12,500 nt of DNA from Eimeria necatrix. Taxonomy: Eukaryota; Apicomplexa; Conoidasida; Eucoccidiorida; Eimeriidae. Within the stretch, counting starts at the first letter, position 1. Each line of letters starts with the position of its first letter. Shown in pieces: positions 8,485-12,500 of this stretch. The stretch lies in the NCBI RefSeq assembly GCF_000499385.1, contig NW_013655205.1, forward strand, positions 22,131-34,630. Direction: 5' to 3'. The notes beneath the pieces are model-generated. The model saw nothing but the letters and a program-made list of their open reading frames with translations. It had not been told where the DNA came from and did no database searches. Made by a program: the position numbers and the translations under genes.

Positions 8485-9233
8485 GCTGCAGCTGTTCTGC
8501 AGAAGATAATGGAGTCTCGTGAGCAGCAGCTTTCCCTTCGAATTTAAACTTTCAAAAGCCCCTTTTTGGGGCTGCATGCGCTCCCGCTGCATGCGTTTTG
8601 GGCTGCATGCACTTCTGCTGCTGCTGCATGCGTTTGGGGCTGCATGCACTTCTGCTGCTGCTGCATGCATTTGGGACTGCATGCACTTCTGCTGCTGCTG
8701 CTGCATGCATTTGGGGCTGCATGCGTTTGGGGCTGCATGCGCTCGGACAGGCAGCAGCATTTCTGTGGGGGATTTTGTGGAAGTCTGCGCTGCCCACAAA
8801 GTCGCTGCAGCCCCCAGCCTCCGTGAGTTTCTTCAAAAGGGTTTTTTGAAGTCCAAATGGAACTTTTTGAGGCGATTTGGGGGAAATAAAAAAGAAATAA
8901 TTAAATTAAAAAGTTATTTAGTTTATTTAAATAAAACAGAATTTTTTTTCGTCCAAAAAGACCAAAAAACGGGCCCAAACGGACTTCTACAAGCTCCAGT
9001 AATGTCTTGTTGAAATTAATTATTAATCATTCTAATTAAATAATTAATTGTTTTCAATTAGTCATTAATTAACATAATATGCTCGTCTTAAAGGGTTTAG
9101 GGTTTAGGGTTTAGGGTTTAGGGTTTAGGGTTTAGGGTTTAGGGTTTAGGGTTTCCTCTGCCTGTCGCTCCCTCTGGCTGTGCCCCCAGCAGCAAACCCT
9201 AAAAGCATCAAACTATTAAACACTAATTCATTT

Positions 9234-9305
<72 letters not shown>

Positions 9306-9590
9306 TATTCTTTGTTTTGTTTTTCAGTGCGGAAGCTGCTGCAGCTGCAGTGGCTGCAGTCAGAGCCAATTCGGTCTCAGCCGCAAAAACGGAATTTGAC
9401 ATTGGGCTCTTGTTTTTATTTGGTTTGTCTTTTTATTTTCTTTTTATTTTCTTTTTATTTTCTTTTTTATTTTATTTTTAATTTTTATTTTAATTCTTTT
9501 TTGTTTTTTGTCTTTTCTTTTTGCTTCTCTTTGTTTCTTTTTGCTTCTTTTTGCTTTTTCGCTTTTCTTTGGTGGCCGTGGGTGCCCTCT

Positions 9591-9628
<38 letters not shown>

Positions 9629-10552
9629 TCTTTGGCTTTTGCTGGTGTCTTTAGCTGCTGCTGCTGCTGTCTTTAGCTGCTGCTGCTGTCTTTAGCTGCT
9701 GCTGCTGCTGCAGGTGTCTTTATCTGCTGCTGTTGCTGCTGCAGCTTTGTCTGATTACTGTTGCTGCTGCTGTTTCGCCTCTTTAAGCTGCTGCAGTTCC
9801 TTCTGCTGCAACTGCGTTTAGCTGCTGCTGCTGCTGCTGCTGCTGCATTTGTCCTGAGCTGCTGCAGCTGCTGCTGCAGTTGTCTTTATAGCTGCTGCTG
9901 CTGCTGCTGCTGCTGCTGTGTGCAGCAGCTGCTTCCTCTTCTGGATACGGATTCGGCAGCAAAGTGTTCTGTTTGTTCTTTTCCCGTTTTTGTCGGGGTG
10001 AGATTTTTAAAAATGAAATAAATAAATAAAATATATTATTTAATTAAATGCCATTTAATTTAATCCAAAAATAGTCAATTTTAAATACCTGAGCGTCTGC
10101 ATGCGAATCTGAGGTGTACGTACACCCGAACTGCGCACTTGCCAAGAACTTTCGGATTTACTTTTTCATTTACTTGCAATAAGTAAAAGAGATTTGAATT
10201 CATTTAAATTCATTTATTTACATTTTTTGTTTTTTAATTAATTTTATTTATTTTATTTATTTCATTTCTGCATTCTCTGCTCATTAAAAGCTGAAGCCCG
10301 TCAGGTGTACGTACACCTGAACACCGTGCTTGTGCGGCTACTGGCACTTCACATGCACATGAAATGCTGCTGCTGCTGTTGCTGCTGCTCTTGCTGCTGC
10401 TGCTGCTCTTCCTGCTGCTGCTGCTGCTCTTGCTGCTGCTGCTGCTGCTGCTGCAGTTTGTGCGCTGCAGCCGCTGCGGCGCTGAGAGCCACCGGGATTG
10501 TTTATCGGGCCTTTCTGGGGCGGCGAGTGCGGATTGTTTAAATTGCATTTAA
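6697..10552 (+). CDS. Protein with C-terminal PHD-like zinc finger, eight-exon model
   Basis: Exons: 6697-6780, 7281-7496, 7947-8169, 8492-8518, 8751-8822, 9328-9422, 9926-9997, 10457-10552. Phases are 0, 0, 1, 1, 1, 0, 0, giving 294 residues and a TAA stop. The start AACAAAATGAAG has the A-rich context usual in apicomplexans, with an in-frame stop at 6646-6648. Residues 1-28 read into SLRAADAAAVLAALRGD, then a poly-Ser tract, then LDSFIAECNAALRG. The middle is helix-rich (FDATLAKSFHKFF, SSISVGDFVEVCAAHKV) and recalls helical-repeat organellar RNA-binding proteins, which I only infer. The C-terminus has C253-x2-C256-x10-C267-x2-C270-x4-H275-x2-C278-x11-C290-x2-C293. This is PHD-like C4HC3 spacing but lacks the Trp usual two residues before the seventh ligand. 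Donors at 6781 (GTGAGG), 7497 (GTGAGG), 8170 (GTGAGT), 8823 (GTGAGT) and 9998 (GTGAGA) are good. The 27-nt exon 4 and the GTTTGT donor after exon 6 are weak. A Gln- or Ala-coding stretch at 7630-7760 could be another exon but does not fit the phases. It could also be two genes. Confidence 0.5.
6781..7280 (+). other. Predicted intron 1 of the zinc-finger gene
   Basis: 500 bp from ATGCGG|GTGAGG to TTGCTGCTGCTGCAG|AGCCTC. It contains a palindrome family variant, the 18/27-bp minisatellite, and a (TTAA)n block at about 7200-7245. Joining phase 0 to phase 0 gives a continuous helix-like reading, VQLLLKMR then SLRAADAAAV. Confidence 0.55.
6792..7113. repeat. 18/27-bp minisatellite derived from a palindrome half site
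   Basis: Unit TTCAGGTGTATAGGCAGC (18 bp), in places separated by a 9-bp insert TGTGGGGCC or TGTGGGGTT, about 15 copies of the GGTGTA-like element. The left end is a family palindrome variant, AGGTGTACAGACACCT (6792-6807). All units are multiples of 9 bp, so three frames stay open (FRCIGS, QVYRQL, and AAYTPE on the minus strand). These are probably not protein, since the array falls in a predicted intron. Confidence 0.85.
7337..7435 (+). repeat. Coding CAG tract with CAT interruptions (poly-Ser)
   Basis: 33 triplets with two CAT interruptions, read as Ser (AGC) with Ile (ATC) in exon 2 of the zinc-finger gene. The flanking reading (LRGDPN before, LDSFIAECNAALRG after) is of ordinary composition, which favours this frame. 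Confidence 0.8.
7680..7749. repeat. CAG tract with CAA/CGG interruptions
   Basis: Lies in predicted intron 2 of the zinc-finger gene. The flanks (CAGAAACTGGCG before, AAGACCGCGCCC after) keep frames open, so it could be a Gln- or Ala-coding exon that my model leaves out. Confidence 0.8.
7905..7943. repeat. (CTG)13 tract at a 3' splice site
   Basis: Thirteen CTG triplets followed by CAG and exon 3 of the zinc-finger gene (TCCGGGTTTGACGG). The same unit number as the tracts at 2678 and 3935. Confidence 0.9.
8177..8196. repeat. Palindrome family copy, 20 bp perfect
   Basis: TGGGGTGTACGTACACCCCA. It starts 7 nt downstream of the predicted splice donor GTGAGT (8170) in intron 3 of the zinc-finger gene. 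Confidence 0.95.
8245..8315. repeat. 71-bp pure polypyrimidine tract
   Basis: Only C and T for 71 bases, mostly TTTTC repeats, in predicted intron 3 of the zinc-finger gene. No AG follows close by, so it is not clearly a splice tract. Confidence 0.85.
8451..8483. repeat. (CTG)11 tract
   Basis: Precedes CGCTGCAG and the predicted 27-nt exon 4 of the zinc-finger gene. Confidence 0.85.
8572..8740. promoter_or_regulatory. Ten-copy TGCATGC array
   Basis: GCATGC starts at 8574, 8589, 8605, 8626, 8642, 8663, 8679, 8703, 8719 and 8735, each preceded by CT. Spacers alternate between GTTTGGGG-like and ACTTCTGCTGCTG-like. In the gene model the array lies in intron 4. TGCATGC is a known ApiAP2 target motif, but function here is untested. 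Confidence 0.7.
9093..9154. repeat. Interstitial telomere-like array 3 (TTTAGGG)
   Basis: Eight exact GGGTTTA units plus GGGTTT (62 bp), in predicted intron 5 of the zinc-finger gene. It is followed by a pyrimidine-rich stretch ending CCCCCAG. This is the only array without the terminal GGGTTTG unit. Confidence 0.95.
9227..9306. repeat. (ATTT)n microsatellite
   Basis: About 19 tandem ATTT units before the acceptor TTTGTTTTTCAG at 9327. The open frame FIYLFIYL across it is an artefact of the tetranucleotide repeat. Confidence 0.95.
9593..9905. repeat. CTG-rich tract with repeated GTCTTTAGCTG segments
   Basis: In predicted intron 6 of the zinc-finger gene. GTCTTT recurs at 9628, 9647, 9669, 9688, 9716 and 9882, mostly followed by AGCTGCTGCTG. 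The copies at 9647, 9669 and 9688 supply a TTTAG site. The last CTG run ends GTGTGCAG before exon 7. Confidence 0.75.
10113..10126. repeat. Palindrome family copy, 14 bp
   Basis: GGTGTACGTACACC in the last intron of the zinc-finger gene, with TGCATGC 8 bp upstream (GCATGC at 10099-10104). Confidence 0.9.
10301..10320. repeat. Palindrome family copy, 20 bp perfect
   Basis: TCAGGTGTACGTACACCTGA, the second copy in the last intron of the zinc-finger gene (9998-10456). Confidence 0.95.
10364..10456. repeat. Interrupted CTG tract at the final 3' splice site
   Basis: CTG runs interrupted by TTG, CTCTTG and CTTC, ending CTGCAG before the last exon (TTTGTGCGCTGC). Both frames around the tract are open, but only the downstream part resembles a zinc finger. 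Confidence 0.8.
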
Positions 10553-10554
10553 AA

Positions 10555-10597
<43 letters not shown>

Positions 10598-10650
10598 ATA
10601 TTATATATTTATTTATTTATTTATTTATTTATTTGTTTATTTATTTATTT
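10553..10650. repeat. Inverted (AAAT)n / (ATTT)n arms
   Basis: About 47 bases of AAAT repeat, a short TTATA centre, then about 45 bases of ATTT repeat with one G interruption. It begins right after the TAA stop of the zinc-finger gene and could fold into a long AU hairpin in its 3' UTR. Confidence 0.85.
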
Positions 10651-10814
10651 AATAATGTCAATAGTCATTAAATTGAAATTATTTATTTCTTTTGTTTTCT
10701 TTTTTGCTTCGTCCGGAGCACCGCAGCGCGAAAGCTTCGGGGCCAGGCCCCCTTTTATAGAGCTTTTGAACTTTTTATTTATTTATTTATTTTGTTAGTT
10801 ATTGTTTATTTATG

Positions 10815-10877
10815 TAGGGTTTAGGGTTTAGGGTTTAGGGTTTAGGGTTTAGGGTTTAGGGTTTAGGGTTTGGGGTT
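10815..10877. repeat. Interstitial telomere-like array 4 (TTTAGGG)
   Basis: 63 bp, seven exact GGGTTTA units followed by GGGTTTG and GGGTT. Confidence 0.95.
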
Positions 10878-10958
10878 GTTTCTGGGCAGCAGCAGCAGCG
10901 AGGGTATTATCTCTGGCTCTCCGTCTAGGAAAAGAGACAGAAATTCAATTTGAACAAA

Positions 10959-10972
10959 AAACCCTAAACCCT
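10959..10972. repeat. Short inverted telomere-like segment
   Basis: Two units AAACCCTAAACCCT, opposite in orientation to array 5, which begins 18 bp downstream. Confidence 0.9.
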
Positions 10973-10990
10973 CATTTGCGAAGTAAATAA

Positions 10991-11053
10991 GGGTTTAGGG
11001 TTTAGGGTTTAGGGTTTAGGGTTTAGGGTTTAGGGTTTAGGGTTTAGGGTTTG
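10991..11053. repeat. Interstitial telomere-like array 5 (TTTAGGG)
   Basis: 63 bp, eight exact GGGTTTA units and a last GGGTTTG unit. Confidence 0.95.
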
Positions 11054-11182
11054 GCTGCTTTGAAAGGACCAAATAAGGGACGAATAGGTAATGCAAAGTG
11101 AATGCAATTGAGACATTTTATTTATTTATTTATTTGTTTATTTATGAGCCTTTGAAAGGGTTTTGAGCTGCTGCTGCACAGA

Positions 11183-11210
11183 CACTTGGGGTGTACGTAC
11201 ACCCCAAGTG
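11183..11210. repeat. Palindrome family copy, 28 bp perfect
   Basis: Arms CACTTGGGGTGTAC and its exact reverse complement, with no spacer. Lies 7 bp from the next, longer member. Confidence 0.95.
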
Positions 11211-11217
11211 ACTCGAG

Positions 11218-11271
11218 AAGCTGCACGCGGAACTTGGGGTGTACGTACACCCCGAGTTCCGCGTACAGCTT
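11218..11271. repeat. Palindrome family copy, 54 bp with two mismatched pairs
   Basis: Arms of 27 bases around the GTAC/GTAC centre (between 11244 and 11245). The two non-complementary pairs are 11235/11254 and 11224/11265. It shares AACTTGGGGTGTACGTACAC with its neighbour but has different outer arms. Confidence 0.95.
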
Positions 11272-11776
11272 TCAGTCTTCTTTCGGCACTTAATTTGCAA
11301 ATGTGTTTATTTAAAAGAATAAAACAGTTTATTATTTATATTTGAAGACTTTTTGGTAGAAAGATGCAAGCAAAATCGTGATTTAATTCAACTTTCGGGT
11401 TTGGAAGTACTTGTTCTGCTCCCTGCGTGCTGGAGGGTCTGCGCGGGTCTAAATGCCCCTCGCGAATTCCTTTTTTCATTTTATTTTATTTTATTTTATT
11501 TAATTTCATTTTTAATTTCACTTTAATCTTTATTTGGCGCTTTACTTCCGTTTTTCCGGCGCTGCTCTGTCTCGATGGCAGCGGCGGCAGCGGCGCGGGG
11601 GAGTGCGGGAAGGAGAAACGGGGGAAAGCTGCGGCAAAAGGGGAATAAAAGTGGAAAATAAAAAAGAAATAAATAAATTTATTTATTTGTAATTTATTTA
11701 TTTATTTATTTGTGCATTTGGAGGCTCGCTGATCATAAAATGCTCAATGCGAGGCGGAGACGAAGCTGCGGACGGA

Positions 11777-11790
11777 GGTGTAGTGACACC
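11777..11790. repeat. Palindrome family variant
   Basis: GGTGTAGTGACACC: five-base arms with an altered centre. A probable decayed member. Confidence 0.6.
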
Positions 11791-11971
11791 GCAGCAGAAA
11801 CGCGCGGCAGACGGCCGAAAAGGGAAAAAAAAAGAAATTAATTAAATTATTTATTATTTATTTTAATTTGCTTTTTATTTGCAACAAAAGAAGCAGCAAA
11901 CGAGCCTCTGCTGCTTCGTCTCTGTCTCCCTTGCGCGGCTGCTGCACAGAAACCGCCGCTGCTGCTGTTGA

Positions 11972-11985
11972 GGTGTACATACACC
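11972..11985. repeat. Palindrome family copy (CA centre)
   Basis: GGTGTACATACACC, preceded by TTGA as in several other copies. Confidence 0.85.
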
Positions 11986-12076
11986 CCAATTTGTCTTCTT
12001 TTTCGCCCCCTTCTCCGCTTTGATTGTTTTTATCTCTTCATCTTTTGCATTTCCTTTTCGCGCCCTTCCATCCCAG

Positions 12077-12168
12077 CAGCAGCAGCAGCAGCAGCAGAAG
12101 CATTTGCTGCAGCAGCAGCAGCAGCAGCAGCAGCTCGACGCCAAGAACAGCAAGACCTACAAAGCCCG
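12077..12168 (+). CDS. Candidate Gln-rich exon (weak)
   Basis: After CCTTCCATCCCAG the plus strand reads a Gln tract, KHLL, a second Gln tract and LDAKNSKTYKAR, then CCCG|GTGTACAT. The acceptor is fair, and the last residues have ordinary composition. The only donor nearby is the GT inside the palindrome at 12168-12181. No start, partner exon or domain is visible, so this may be non-coding CAG repeat. Confidence 0.25.
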
Positions 12169-12181
12169 GTGTACATACACC
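12168..12181. repeat. Palindrome family copy (CA centre)
   Basis: GGTGTACATACACC at the end of the candidate Gln-rich exon. Confidence 0.85.
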
Positions 12182-12260
12182 TCAGCGCTCCCAACTCCTT
12201 TCTTTAACTCCCAATTTATTTTTTATTTTTTATTTCATTCCTCCGGCCTCTCGAGAAGTG

Positions 12261-12262
<2 letters not shown>

Positions 12263-12310
<48 letters not shown>
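12263..12310. repeat. (CTG)16 tract
   Basis: Sixteen uninterrupted CTG triplets followed by TCCCTTTGTCTCC. No CAG acceptor follows directly. A further CTG run is at about 12430-12457. The rest to the right edge is T-rich and shows no gene. Confidence 0.9.
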
Positions 12311-12311
<1 letters not shown>

Positions 12312-12500
12312 CCCTTTGTCTCCTTGCTATCCTTTGCTTGTTTATTTCCTTTTATTTTATTTCTAATTTTCTTCTTTTTCAAATTCCGCACTTTTCCATT
12401 TATTTCGACTTTTCCTTTTTCTTCTTCCCGCTGCTGCTGCTGCTGCTGCTGCTGCTGCCGATTTGCTGCTGCTGCTGTTTCATTTATTGACTATTACTGA

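Larger units (their letters stand above)
10651..12076. other. Long stretch without a confident gene
   Basis: AT-rich DNA with A- and T-rich microsatellites, two telomere-like arrays, two large palindromes and a few GC-rich islands (about 10710-10760, 11550-11640, 11720-11820, 11930-11970). A short minus-strand piece after TTCTGTGCAG (about 11944 down to 11880) and a small plus-strand ORF from ATG 11575 are too weak to call. Confidence 0.5.

Noticed and set aside
8572..8740. CRISPR array
   Set aside because: The regular spacing is a GCATGC minisatellite with near-identical spacers. The genome is eukaryotic with introns, and no cas-like gene is present.
9180..9695. Open frame with FIYL repeats and T-rich tail
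   Set aside because: Produced by (ATTT)n and T-rich DNA. Only a short segment after TTTTTCAG is considered a possible exon.
9093..11053. A real chromosome end
   Set aside because: Arrays are short (about 9 units), occur in both orientations across the window and are surrounded by gene sequence, so they are interstitial.
11427..11648. Plus-strand open frame with Phe-rich part and GSGGSGAGECGKEKRGK end, and small ORF from ATG 11575
   Set aside because: Mostly a (TTTTA)n microsatellite translation. The GC-rich end is short, with no splice signals or domain.
1..12500. tRNA or rRNA genes
   Set aside because: No cloverleaf with a TTCRANNCY-type arm or rRNA-like stretch was noticed by eye. A covariance-model scan would be needed to exclude small RNAs.

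Overview
This window looks like a repeat-rich segment of a coccidian apicomplexan nuclear genome, most probably Eimeria. Three things point there: very dense CAG/CTG triplet tracts on both strands, five interstitial arrays of the telomere-type heptamer TTTAGGG/CCCTAAA, and spliced genes whose proteins carry long Ala, Gln and Ser runs. One gene encodes an AP2 domain of the apicomplexan (ApiAP2) type. The species is inferred from these features, not proven.

Layout. Positions 1-447 are a GC-rich block that may be the end of a plus-strand exon (Gly/Pro-rich, with a Gln tract). Positions 772-5501 on the minus strand fit a five-exon ApiAP2 gene. Its AP2 domain is split by an intron, and when the exons are joined the reading frame and all intron phases agree (predicted 1031 residues). 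Positions 5502-6696 are the shared upstream region of two divergent genes. Positions 6697-10552 on the plus strand fit an eight-exon gene (predicted 294 residues) ending in a PHD-like C4HC3 zinc finger, also split by an intron. From 10553 to 12500 I see no confident gene, only AT-rich DNA, telomere-like arrays, palindromes and one weak candidate exon.

Most of the repeats fall in introns or intergenic DNA of these two models. Telomere-like arrays lie in both early introns of the ApiAP2 gene, and one of them begins at the 5' splice site. Sense-strand (CTG)n followed by CAG comes directly before most predicted exons, so it may act as the 3' splice-site tract. An 18/27-bp minisatellite and a ten-copy TGCATGC array lie in introns of the zinc-finger gene.

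The strongest unexplained signal is a dispersed short palindrome with core GGTGTACGTACACC, in about 13 copies over 12.5 kb. Its flanking bases often differ between copies but stay complementary within a copy. One copy reaches 54 bp with only two mismatched pairs. Two copies sit about 10 bp from a TGCATGC motif, one of them just upstream of the ApiAP2 start codon. Because ApiAP2 proteins read short motifs of this kind, the palindrome could be a binding site or an RNA hairpin element. That link is a hypothesis. All gene models here are manual readings without transcript or homology searches.
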